NCBI GenBank assembly: GCA_051653605.1
Contig: JBOFWL010000139.1
Location: 62,001 to 126,000 of the forward strand
Length of the DNA stretch: 64,000 nt
Direction of reading: 5' to 3'
Source of the DNA: JBOFWL01 sp051653605
GTDB taxonomy: Bacteria > Spirochaetota > Brevinematia > Brevinematales > Brevinemataceae
Positions 55,129 through 63,596 of this stretch are shown here, piece after piece. The position numbers and the translations under genes are program-made. Positions within the stretch are counted from its first letter, which is position 1. Every line of letters starts with the position of its first letter. The notes under the pieces are model-generated. The model was not told the DNA's origin. It saw only the letters and a program-made list of their open reading frames with translations, and did no database searches.

Positions 55129-55300
55129 GAGTATGATGGGGTATTTTCAGAAGACAGCGAGGGAGCAGAACTTTAGTCAAGAATGGATCTCTAAAGTTTT
55201 GGAGGAGGCTATCCCACTTCGCTACGCTACGGGGACTAAAGTGAGTAAAGATTATGAGCATTTAGTGAATACCCTGCGTAAGCATATGTTGGAGGTATAG
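55127..55300 (+). CDS. Small protein of the recombinase module
   Basis: The 57-residue frame starts at ATG 55127 (or 55133/55136), about 10 bases after GGAGGG. An in-frame ATG at 55109 lies inside the hairpin upstream of that site. It reads MSMMGYFQKTAREQNFSQEW and continues as a basic helical protein. It precedes the DUF2924 gene by one base. Small genes of this kind often lead DUF2924-recombinase modules. Function unknown. Confidence 0.5.
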   Translation: MSMMGYFQKTAREQNFSQEWISKVLEEAIPLRYATGTKVSKDYEHLVNTLRKHMLEV

Positions 55301-55301
55301 G

Positions 55302-55757
55302 ATGGAAGCGTTGTATAAGAAACTAACGGGCAAAATAGCTCCAGATAATAGCTCTCCACTATGGCTGAAGAAGCAGATTGAGTGGTATGAGCAGGGTGGC
55401 AGAAGGTCAGAAAAGGAGATTCGCCAAATGCTAGCACTAGACGTAAAGAAGAAAACGGCGTATCCTAAAGGACGTTCCTGCCAATCTGGGACGAAGCTAG
55501 TACGAGAATATGAAGGTAAGAAACACGAAGTCCTCATTTTAGATGGTTGCAGTCACCCCTCGCACCCGAATGGGTGCTTTATTTATGCGGGAACAAGGTA
55601 TAAAAGCTTATCAAAGATAGCAGAGGAGATCACAGGTACTAGATGGAATGGTAAGGTGTTTTTTAGACTTACTGAGAGTGCTTCAGCACGACCTAGTAAT
55701 CTTACTCAGCGAACGCTAGAGAGCAGAGTCGGTCTCAGGGGAGGTAATAATGGATAG
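55302..55757 (+). CDS. DUF2924 family protein
   Basis: The 151-residue protein has the DUF2924 pattern: LVREYEGKKHEVLILDG, then FIYAGTRYKSLSKIAEEITGTRWNGKVFF. An in-frame insertion (about residues 82-90, SHPSHPNG) coincides with a GCACCC-GAAT-GGGTGC hairpin at 55562-55577, so a small hairpin has probably inserted. Such genes lie directly upstream of serine recombinases in mobile elements. It overlaps the recombinase by 8 bp. Confidence 0.75.
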   Translation: MEALYKKLTGKIAPDNSSPLWLKKQIEWYEQGGRRSEKEIRQMLALDVKKKTAYPKGRSCQSGTKLVREYEGKKHEVLILDGCSHPSHPNGCFIYAGTRYKSLSKIAEEITGTRWNGKVFFRLTESASARPSNLTQRTLESRVGLRGGNNG

Positions 55758-57496
55758 GGAGATAAAGGTAAGGAATGCAGACGGGTCTACATCCATGTCC
55801 TATCTGCATAAACAACATCCTGTTGTCAGAGCAGCGGTATATACTAGAAAGTCTTCCGAGGAAGGACTGGAACTAGAATATAACTCCTTGGATGCGCAGA
55901 GAGATTCGTGTAGAGCATATATCCAAAGCCAAAAACATGAAGGTTGGGAATTAGTAGATAGAGAGTATTCAGATGGAGGAATCAGTGGTGGAACACTGAA
56001 CAGACCAGCCCTGCAGGAGCTATTGCAGGATATAAAAAATGGGTTAGTAGATATCATAGTAGTTTACAAAATTGATAGGTTAACACGAAGCCCTGCGGTG
56101 CAACCTTCAATCGTGCCAAAGGCATAGTGGGTTGCCTCCACGACTTTTCGAAGTTGGTGGAGGTTTTTGATAAGTACAACACAAGCTTTGTTAGCATCAC
56201 TCAACAATTTAATACTTCTACAAGTATGGGAAGGTTAACTCTGAATATGCTACTAAGCTTTGCCCAATTTGAGCGGGAAGTTACAGGGGAACGGATACGG
56301 GATAAGAAGAAAGCAATGGCAATGAAAGGGATGTGGAGTGCTGGGGTAACGCCTTTCGGCTATGATAGAGTGGATAAGAAACTCATCCCTAATCCAGATC
56401 ATGCGGAACGAGTGAGAAAGATCTTTGAGCTGTATATAGAGTTAAGAAGCGTCAATGCGGTGAAGAGAAGATTACAAGAACTAAATATCCAAACACAAAA
56501 TGGAAGAGACTGGTCTGATGGTAATTTATACAATATCCTGCAAAGGAAGCTGTATCTAGGAAAAATAGAGCACCATAAAGAAGTCTACGATGGACAACAT
56601 GAGGCTATTGTAGATAAGGAAGTCTTTCACAAGGTACAGCAGATCATTAGCGAGAACAGAAGAAGATCAGCCTCTAAGCTAAAGGGGAAGCACAATTCCT
56701 TATTGGGAGGTAAAATCTTTGATAGCGAGGGATGGGCGATGAGCCCGAGCCATAGTGTTAAGGGAGGCGTAGATATAGGTACTATATCAGTCAAGCATAT
56801 TTACAGAAAGAAAAAGATAAGGCAGGAAATCTGCCCCAGATACCAGCGGGTAATACTGAGGAGTTAGTATCCAATGAAATTAGAAATCTACTAAAATCTC
56901 AATTAGCTAATGTAGAAGTAGGGCTGGAGCAAGGTCAAGCTTATGAAGAGAACTGGTATAAATTCGTGAAGGATTGGAGCCTACTAGAGCCAAAGGTGTT
57001 CATTTTAATCAGACAAATTTTACAGAAAGTAGTAGTAAGCAATAAGGGGCTAGAATTCACGATAGATCAGGATAACCTTAAGGCGATAGCTGAGATCATA
57101 TTTCGTGGCTATGACTTGCCCGAAGAACTTGGAAAATCTGGGAATACGTTGAGTTATACTAAGATATGTAAGATAGAGCAGGTGCGTCATGGCAAGGGAT
57201 TTATTATCGAGGGACAACATCAAAGGAGTGAAAGCTTAGTAAATGCACTTAAGCAGGCTTGGGAGTGGAACGATTGGATAGCTGAGGGGAAATATAAATT
57301 ATCAAGGGATATTGCAAAAGACCTAGGTTATAATACCCCACGGAGGGTTGAAAATGTAATGAGGCTGAGATATCTTTCACCAAAGATACAGCTAATGATA
57401 TTAAAGGGAATACAACCTCGACATTGGACAACAAGGCATTTATTTACTTATAAATCCATGAATTGGGCTGAGCAGGAAAAAGAGCTTAGCTTATAG
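55750..57496 (+). pseudogene. Large serine recombinase, broken by a hairpin insertion and frameshift
   Basis: The catalytic domain starts RAAVYTRKSSEEGLELEYNSLDAQRDSC, with the nucleophile Ser in RKSS, and continues VYKIDRLTRS. The frame then shifts and resumes LHDFSKLVEVFDKYNTSFVSITQQFNTSTSMGRLTLNML in pieces, followed by the recombinase domain (MWSAGVTPFGYD) and the zinc-ribbon region. Near 56830 a second shift moves to a third frame, ending in a helix-turn-helix tail (RRVENVMRLRYLSPKIQLMILKG). The inserted 44 bp at 56092-56135 account for the first break. It probably cannot catalyse integration now. Confidence 0.85.
56092..56135 (+). repeat. 44-bp hairpin insertion in the recombinase gene
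   Basis: Removing these 44 bp restores the protein as TRS-LHDF. The insert folds with GCAACC (56100-56105) paired to GGTTGC (56130-56135) and inner TGCC-AAA-GGCA. It brings a stop codon and a frameshift. Confidence 0.65.
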
Positions 57497-57550
57497 AAAA
57501 GTCCCCGAATGGGGACTTTCTTTTTGTTAATAGAATATAAACGAACCCTT

Positions 57551-57704
57551 GTTTTAGTGTTTTGAGAGTCCATGCGGACGGCAACGATTTTACTCTTAAT
57601 TCAACTCTCAATAGCATGTACTCCAATAAATTCTAGAGGGGTCTTCGAGTACTATTGGGTAATAATAAAGCCGTAACTCGTTATATTATAATAAGTTACG
57701 GCTT
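57551..57704 (+). repeat. Structured repeat after recombinase (right copy), with 67-bp direct repeat
   Basis: This matches 40406-40591: a 44-bp identical start, the TTGAGAGT/ACTCTCAA outer stem with GTCC-ATGC-GGAC inside, and the 67-bp identical end at 57638-57704. The end of the repeat is six bases from the 3' end of tRNA-Ser. Confidence 0.8.
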
Positions 57705-57709
57705 GTTGT

Positions 57710-57794
57710 CGGAAAGGAGAGGATTCGAACCTCCGAAACGTTGCCGTTTACACGCTTTCCAAGCGTGCGCCTTCGACCACTCGGCCACCTTTCC
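57710..57794 (-). tRNA. tRNA-Ser (GGA anticodon)
   Basis: On the minus strand the molecule starts GGAAAGGTGGCCGAGTGG and ends CTCTCCTTTCC plus discriminator G. The anticodon stem CACGC/GCGTG encloses loop TTGGAAA, so the anticodon is GGA. A long variable arm (AACGGCAACGTT) is typical of serine tRNA. The T-loop GGTTCGAATCC is intact. CCA is not encoded. Its 3' end faces the island, the usual side for integration. Confidence 0.95.
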
Positions 57795-57863
57795 TAAAAA
57801 ATTCCAATTATTATAGCTTATTTTTCTATAAAATTCAATAGATTTTATTAAAAATAAAGATAA

Positions 57864-59219
57864 TTATTTGTTTTCATGTTCTCCATATCTAGCCTTGTGC
57901 CCTTCAAGATCAAAAATTTCTACAGGTTGTCGGGTAGCAGTCATTAAATTATGCCAAAATATCGTTAGTGGCTCAAGATGTTTTCGACGACTTATTGCAA
58001 GCTCTATGGGGACATGAGTATAAATATTATTCCATCGGCCAATTACCAAGTTTGTTTTCCCTGCCATTGCTGCATGAACAGCATTTTGCCCTAGTAAGGC
58101 ACAATAGAGGGAATCATTAGGACAAGCTGGAGCACTACGAATCATATAACTAGGATCAATATATTTTATATTCACTTCTAAATCTCGTTGCTTAAAATAC
58201 TGAGAAATACGATCTTTCAACCAAATTCCGACATCAGCAAGTTTAACATTTCCTGAGTCATCTGTCCCTTGTAATGAAGGATCTTTGACTATTGTATCTT
58301 GCCCAGCACCCTCTGCAACACAAATTACAGCATGATCTCGCGCAAGAAGTCGTTTTTCAAGTGCATAGAGAAGACCATCAGATCCTTCCATTTTGAAAGG
58401 AACCTCAGGGATAAGCAGAAAATTAACATCAGGCATTGCCATTGTTGTGTTAGCTGCAATAAATCCTGAGTGTCGCCCCATTAATTTAACAATTCCTATT
58501 CCCATTGGAGCATTATTTGCCTCTGTATGGGCGCAAGAAATAGCATTTACCGCCAGACTAAATGCCGTTTCAAAGCCAAAAGAGCTTTGAATATAACTAA
58601 TATCATTATCTATTGTCTTTGGAATTCCTACAACAACGATATCTAATTTGCGGCGTTCAATTTCTTTAACAATCTCTGATGCACCGTGAAGTGTTCCATC
58701 TCCACCGATGGTGAACAGCATATTTATGCCAAGAAACTCGAGATTATCTACCATTTCTTTTGTTTTATCACCACCACCACGAGACGAACCAAGAATAGTT
58801 CCTCCACTTCGGTGGATTTGATCTACAGAATCCGGATCTAAGGAAATAGGTTTATGTCTTTTTAAATCGACTAATCCTCGGTATCCATAGCTAATTCCAG
58901 AAATAGAGCGAACACCATAACTGTATGTAAGTTCTCTAACAATAGATCGGATCACATCATTTAAACCAGGGCAGATACCCCCACATGTGATAATAGCCGC
59001 GTGAGATTTTTTTGGATCAAAATACATTCGTTTACGAGGCCCTGCTCGCTCAAAACTTTCTGCTGGATTAGGGAGAGACCCATCAACGCCACAGCCAACA
59101 TCATAGAGAACGCGTTGCTCGTCGGTTACAAAACCCCATTGTCCTAAATTTAGAAGGGGAGATGTATAAACCCCTTCACCTAAACTTTGAATGGTGAATT
59201 TTCCAAAATCAAGTGACAT
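57864..59219 (-). CDS. 6-phosphofructokinase, PPi-PFK-like ATP-type group
   Basis: The 451-residue enzyme has an N-terminal extension of about 80 residues, then ITCGGICPGLNDVIR, FTIGGDGTLHGASEI, VGIPKTIDNDI, and MGRHSGFIA with the IPEVPF segment. Gly at the GGDG position favours ATP as donor, whereas Lys in PKTIDND is usual in PPi enzymes. This mixed pattern occurs in the trypanosomatid/spirochaete group of PFKs. It phosphorylates fructose 6-phosphate in glycolysis. Confidence 0.88.
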   Translation of the reverse strand: MSLDFGKFTIQSLGEGVYTSPLLNLGQWGFVTDEQRVLYDVGCGVDGSLPNPAESFERAGPRKRMYFDPKKSHAAIITCGGICPGLNDVIRSIVRELTYSYGVRSISGISYGYRGLVDLKRHKPISLDPDSVDQIHRSGGTILGSSRGGGDKTKEMVDNLEFLGINMLFTIGGDGTLHGASEIVKEIERRKLDIVVVGIPKTIDNDISYIQSSFGFETAFSLAVNAISCAHTEANNAPMGIGIVKLMGRHSGFIAANTTMAMPDVNFLLIPEVPFKMEGSDGLLYALEKRLLARDHAVICVAEGAGQDTIVKDPSLQGTDDSGNVKLADVGIWLKDRISQYFKQRDLEVNIKYIDPSYMIRSAPACPNDSLYCALLGQNAVHAAMAGKTNLVIGRWNNIYTHVPIELAISRRKHLEPLTIFWHNLMTATRQPVEIFDLEGHKARYGEHENK

Positions 59220-59230
59220 ATTAACCTCTT

Positions 59231-60751
59231 TTAATTAAAATTAGTTAAAAGAGCTGAGTTACTCTTCAATTTATAGCGTTTTGCAAGCCCTGTAGTTAGG
59301 GAACCATCAATCATCGTATTGCGGTATCCAAAAATATTTTGCATATTTTCAGGATTTGCAGAAGCTTGTGCTATATCGATTTCCAAGTCTTTAGGACTGG
59401 GCTTTTCAATATTTAAAGCACGGACTATATAGCTTGTATCTTTAAACTTTTTAGAGAGATATACGTTCTCCCCATCTTCAAATAGAAGAGCTTTTAGCAG
59501 TTGAGAATCTTCTAAAATAGGGACTCTAAAACTAGATCCATTGGCACTTGTTATATTTCCAGACAAGGGGGAAAATGATTGAGAGATATCGTAGCGAGCC
59601 CCTGGCACTTTTGCTGGAATCTGAGCTAGAGGAGTTCCAGCAGCAGCTTCTGATTTAAATACTTCTAAATTAGAAAGATAACTAGCTTTATAAGATTTAT
59701 CTAACTCTTTATAACGTTTGGAAACCATCTCGGTAGAAAGAAATTCTTGAACAATAGGGGTGAGAGCCGCGTAAGAACCAATACTTGTCACATAAAGAAC
59801 TGTATATTTCCCTTGAAAATATACAGGCTTTGCCGCAACAGCCTCGGCCTCTGGTGATTTACTACGGTATGCCTCAGCACCTGCAGAGAATAGATCAAAA
59901 CTATTACCTTGAGGGAGAACAATATCCTGATCAGAGTAGCTACTATTAAGCCAGCGGGTTTCTTTACTCTCTATCAAAGCTGTTGCTGCTTTAAATCCTT
60001 CTGTAAAATTCGTATAAGCGTTTAAGACTTTTGATATTTCAAGAGCATTACTTCGAGAATCGGTTACAAAAGATGCTGCGATAACGCGATCAGCCCAATT
60101 TTCTGCATGAGAGAAGTAATATTCTTCTTTTTCTTCTAACGATATTTGAGAGCTATAAAAATTTGTTATAGAGAAATTAAGCGCCTCTGCAGCAATAGAA
60201 ATCTGACTAACATCATTAAAAGCGTAGAGATCAGATATGGATGGTTCGCTGATAATAAAATAGACACCCAATTGCCCTAATAGCGCCTGCACACCATAGA
60301 AGTAGTCTACAGCGTAAGGAGCATTAGCGGCAGGATTACGTCGAATAAGCTCTGCAGTTTCCAACGAAGGTTTGATGCCGATCTCTTGTATGAGGTTATA
60401 TCTAATTGCGGAGGATTCGGTTCGTTGAAGAGCGTTGGTATTCACAATAGAATTAACAAAACGGGGGTCGGCATTAGAGTTGTTTTCTCTAACTTGATCG
60501 AAAAGATTTTCTCTTTCTCGAAAAAAGATACTAGAAGGAGATAGATCAACTTTTAATTTACTTGTGCTAACAATATTTCCTAATGAGTTATTTGCTGCAT
60601 CGCCCCATGTAACCCCAAGAGTTGTTACGAAAGCAATAATTAAAAGCCAAACTAAAATTTGTAATGATATTTTAGTCGATTTTTTTCGAGAATGAGCAAT
60701 TTCCTGAATATGGAGAATAGATGTCGGTTTCTTATTATTTTGTTTTTTCAT
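59231..60751 (-). CDS. Membrane-anchored periplasmic protein, PpiD/SurA-like
   Basis: The 506-residue protein has a charged cytoplasmic start, one membrane helix (about residues 28-47, LQILVWLLIIAFVTTLGVTW), and a long periplasmic part. That part contains an N-terminal SurA-like helical region and Ala/Ser/Tyr-rich repeats. It resembles PpiD-type chaperones of spirochaetes in plan, but I cannot find a clear parvulin domain. It follows the ExbB-like gene in the same direction, 26 bp apart. Confidence 0.5.
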   Translation of the reverse strand: MKKQNNKKPTSILHIQEIAHSRKKSTKISLQILVWLLIIAFVTTLGVTWGDAANNSLGNIVSTSKLKVDLSPSSIFFRERENLFDQVRENNSNADPRFVNSIVNTNALQRTESSAIRYNLIQEIGIKPSLETAELIRRNPAANAPYAVDYFYGVQALLGQLGVYFIISEPSISDLYAFNDVSQISIAAEALNFSITNFYSSQISLEEKEEYYFSHAENWADRVIAASFVTDSRSNALEISKVLNAYTNFTEGFKAATALIESKETRWLNSSYSDQDIVLPQGNSFDLFSAGAEAYRSKSPEAEAVAAKPVYFQGKYTVLYVTSIGSYAALTPIVQEFLSTEMVSKRYKELDKSYKASYLSNLEVFKSEAAAGTPLAQIPAKVPGARYDISQSFSPLSGNITSANGSSFRVPILEDSQLLKALLFEDGENVYLSKKFKDTSYIVRALNIEKPSPKDLEIDIAQASANPENMQNIFGYRNTMIDGSLTTGLAKRYKLKSNSALLTNFN

Positions 60752-60777
60752 GAGTATTCCTTAATTATTATACCTAT

Positions 60778-61476
60778 TTAATACCAACGTTGCTTGACTA
60801 ACGATTGTGAAGATGAAGAATTTGCTGCCGACCCGCCCGAGGGAAGAGGAGGTGTTGCAATAATATTGGGGGTAGGGGCTCCAAATTTTAATACTTTGAG
60901 AAGCTCCAAAGCAGTATTTTCAATATCAATGATGATCGTATCAATTCGTGCCACTAGATAATTGTAAGCAACTTGTGCTGGGATTGATACAATTAAACCT
61001 GCTGCAGTTGTGACCAATGCTTGTGAGATCCCGCCGATCAGCTCGGAGGCATTTCCTAAGCCTTGGGTGGCTAAGACTGCTGTGGATGTAATCATACCTA
61101 AAACAGTTCCTAAAAGCCCAAGCATTGTTGCAATGTTAACAATCGTTGCTAAAATTGGCAGATTCTTATTAAGACGTGGTAATTCGAAACGGGCTGCATC
61201 GTCCATAGCTCGTTCTACGTCTTCTCGACGCCGACTATTAGACATATTCAACCCTGAGCGAATAATATTAGAAGCTACCCCAGGATGACCTGTGCAAACT
61301 CCAATAGCTTCACTTACATTTAAACCTTGAATACGCTCGATTTCTTTTCTAATGATAGAAGCATTTCGGCTTACCGATATTAAAAAAAAGAAACGCTCCA
61401 AAAAAACTGCAAGTGCAATAATTGAGGACGCAATAATGGGTATCATTACCCAGCCGCCCTGCATAATATAAGACAC
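60778..61476 (-). CDS. MotA/TolQ/ExbB family proton-channel protein
   Basis: GTG 61476 is chosen: GGAGG lies 5 bases upstream, whereas an in-frame ATG at 61512 lies at or before the promoter's start point. The 232-residue protein has a first membrane helix (about 7-29), a cytoplasmic loop (SRRREDVERAMDDAARFELPRLNKNLPILATIVNIATMLGLLGTVLGMI in pieces) and two C-terminal helices with the GISQALVTTAAGLIVSIPA motif, all ExbB/TolQ hallmarks. No ExbD/TolR partner follows. Confidence 0.88.
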   Translation of the reverse strand: MSYIMQGGWVMIPIIASSIIALAVFLERFFFLISVSRNASIIRKEIERIQGLNVSEAIGVCTGHPGVASNIIRSGLNMSNSRRREDVERAMDDAARFELPRLNKNLPILATIVNIATMLGLLGTVLGMITSTAVLATQGLGNASELIGGISQALVTTAAGLIVSIPAQVAYNYLVARIDTIIIDIENTALELLKVLKFGAPTPNIIATPPLPSGGSAANSSSSQSLVKQRWY

Positions 61477-61512
61477 CGTTCCCTCCAGGTAGGATAGAAT
61501 AATCATTTTCAT

Positions 61513-61541
61513 ATTATACGCTAATCACGGTATTTGGTCAA
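61513..61541 (-). promoter_or_regulatory. Promoter of ExbB-like operon
   Basis: TTGACC (61536-61541), a 17-bp spacer and TATAAT (61513-61518) on the minus strand. This placement decides the GTG start of the gene. Confidence 0.75.
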
Positions 61542-61615
61542 GATTTTTACTACTTTTTTACTATTACTCTTGTTTGTACTAAGAATTATTTCTGATTTAA
61601 GCACTTTTTTATAAA

Positions 61616-61643
61616 TTGACATTTTGTTAAAATTAGCTATAAT
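61616..61643 (+). promoter_or_regulatory. Promoter of acyl-CoA synthetase gene
   Basis: TTGACA 61616-61621, a 16-bp spacer and TATAAT 61638-61643. Confidence 0.75.
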
Positions 61644-61707
61644 GAATCCTTATAAAAAAATCTAGCATATTTTTGGCACTAAAAATATTGCTGCTTGAGA
61701 GGATTTA

Positions 61708-63423
61708 ATGATATCGACTCTTCTAGATCTTGTAAATTTATTCCCATCTCGTGGAGAACATGTTTATTCACGTATTTTTGATGGAGAACAATTTAAGCAA
61801 ATGTCGTATGCACGTCTTTATGAAAATTTATCTAAAGTGTCTGCCTACTTACAGTTAACTCTTAATCTCAAAAAGGGAGATAAAGTCTTACTTAGTTCTG
61901 AAAATCGCCCAGAATGGCAAGTTGGCTATTTAGGCATTGTTTCTAATGGGCTTATTGGTGTTCCGTTAGATATTATGCTATCAGCAGACGAAATGGATGT
62001 TCTCATTGGTGATAGTGGGGCGGAAGCGATGATTGTCTCTAAGTCTATCTTTGAAAAATTAAGCGTTCACCCGTCTTTAACTAAAAAAATCAAGTATTGG
62101 ATTCTGCTAGATAAGGTGGATAATTCGCCCGAAAATGTGGTATTTTTGCAGGATATTTTATCTCAACCTTTGCCAGCTTATACAACAAATTCTGTAACAC
62201 CAGAAGATATTGCATCTCTTATTTATACCTCAGGAACAACAGGTTTTTCTAAGGCGGTCTTGCTTACTCACGGTAATTTTGCGCATCAAGTTAATAACCT
62301 TGGCCCGCTTGCAGAGATAGTTCCCAATGATGTGGTGATGAGTATACTTCCTTTGCATCACACATTTATGTTCTCAATAGAAATGACGGTTCTTGGTGTT
62401 GGAGCGGCCATCACCTATGTGGAATCGCTTAAGCCAAGTCGTATTATTGCAGCAGTTAAAGAAACCGGAATTACGATTATGATAGGCATACCGGCTCTCT
62501 TTAAAAAATTAATCGAAGGCATACAGATGAAGCTCAACGTGCTTCCTGGGCTTCAGGGAGTTATAGTTCGATTTTTAATGAAAATCTCCAATATTTGCTA
62601 TCATCTTACGGGTAATCATAAGGCTGGAGCTGTTTTATTTCGTTCTTTAAGAGAAAAAGCAGGATTTGGCACTGTGCGGTATCTTATTTCTGGGGCAGGG
62701 CCGCTGGCTATTAAAACGGCTGATGGATATGCTGTGCTTGGATTCAATCTTGCCAATGGATACGGGCTTACGGAGGCATCTCCTGTTTGTTCGGTAAATC
62801 CTCCTCGTGGGCCTATTGACAACAAATCTGTGGGTGTTCTGCCTGAAAACACATGGTGGAAGATCGACAATCCTAACGCTGAAGGCATTGGGGAGATTTG
62901 TATCAAGGGTGCCAATGTAATGAGAGGATACTTTAATAACCCAGAAGCTACAGCAGCAGCTATTGATAATGAAAATTGGCTACACACAGGGGATATGGGG
63001 TATATTGGCGTCATTAAAGGGCGAGAATATTTGTATATTACAGGACGACTTAAAAATATTATTGTTACCAGTGGTGGGAAAAATATTTATCCAGAAGAAA
63101 TAGAGGAGCAGATTAATGCTCATCCTTATGTTTTAGAATCTGTGGTGATAGGTGTTTCCGCTTCTGATAGTGATGCGGGCGAAGAGCCATGTGCGCTCAT
63201 CGTAATTAACATGCCTTTAATAGAAGAAAATCAGCTTACCGATATTGAAGCTATTAAATTAGATATTGATAATTATATTCGAGAGATGAATAAAAAACTG
63301 AAAAGCTATCAAGTGCTACGAGGTTGGGAAATTCACACTGAGGAATTATTAAAAAATACAACGCGTAAAGTTAAGCGTTTTGAGTATAACGGTAAAAATT
63401 ATCGATACCTGCTTAAAAAATAG
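61708..63423 (+). CDS. AMP-binding long-chain acyl-CoA synthetase
   Basis: The 571-residue enzyme has the ANL-family P-loop LIYTSGTTGFSKAVLLTHGN, an A4/A5 region with YGLTEASPVCSVNPP, the AMP-binding LHTGDMGYIG, and the hinge GRLKNIIVTSGGKNIYPEEIEE. The C-terminal domain ends RKVKRFEY. It activates fatty acids with ATP and CoA at the inner membrane; spirochaetes with little or no fatty-acid synthesis rely on such enzymes for scavenging. It is probably monocistronic. Confidence 0.92.
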   Translation: MISTLLDLVNLFPSRGEHVYSRIFDGEQFKQMSYARLYENLSKVSAYLQLTLNLKKGDKVLLSSENRPEWQVGYLGIVSNGLIGVPLDIMLSADEMDVLIGDSGAEAMIVSKSIFEKLSVHPSLTKKIKYWILLDKVDNSPENVVFLQDILSQPLPAYTTNSVTPEDIASLIYTSGTTGFSKAVLLTHGNFAHQVNNLGPLAEIVPNDVVMSILPLHHTFMFSIEMTVLGVGAAITYVESLKPSRIIAAVKETGITIMIGIPALFKKLIEGIQMKLNVLPGLQGVIVRFLMKISNICYHLTGNHKAGAVLFRSLREKAGFGTVRYLISGAGPLAIKTADGYAVLGFNLANGYGLTEASPVCSVNPPRGPIDNKSVGVLPENTWWKIDNPNAEGIGEICIKGANVMRGYFNNPEATAAAIDNENWLHTGDMGYIGVIKGREYLYITGRLKNIIVTSGGKNIYPEEIEEQINAHPYVLESVVIGVSASDSDAGEEPCALIVINMPLIEENQLTDIEAIKLDIDNYIREMNKKLKSYQVLRGWEIHTEELLKNTTRKVKRFEYNGKNYRYLLKK

Positions 63424-63450
63424 AAAAGCCCCTGTATAGGGGCTTTTTTT
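63424..63450. terminator. Bidirectional terminator
   Basis: GCCCC and GGGGC form a compact stem flanked by A and T runs, between convergent genes. Confidence 0.85.
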
Positions 63451-63595
63451 ATTTAGAAGAATAAATGACGTTTCGGCTGATTTTCAATTTTTGGGAAAAC
63501 CCAATTTTTTTATCCTGAGAGCTAATTTGAGAATAAAGCATTGCTTTATGAGCAACAATTTTTTTTTGTTCGATTAATCTATCTTTTAGTCCCAT
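63449..63595 (-). CDS. 48-residue basic protein
   Basis: The frame starts one base after the stop of the upstream gene (start ATG 63595) and ends at the terminator, reading MGLKDRLIEQKKIVAHKAML and ending NVIYSSK. It has the size and spacing of a real downstream gene in an operon. It is basic and helical at the start. No family recognised. Confidence 0.5.
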   Translation of the reverse strand: MGLKDRLIEQKKIVAHKAMLYSQISSQDKKIGFSQKLKISRNVIYSSK

Positions 63596-63596
63596 A

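Noticed and set aside
39392..57800. Insertion sequence with transposase
   Set aside because: I found no transposase gene or terminal inverted repeats with target duplication; the mobility genes seen are the serine recombinase copies only.
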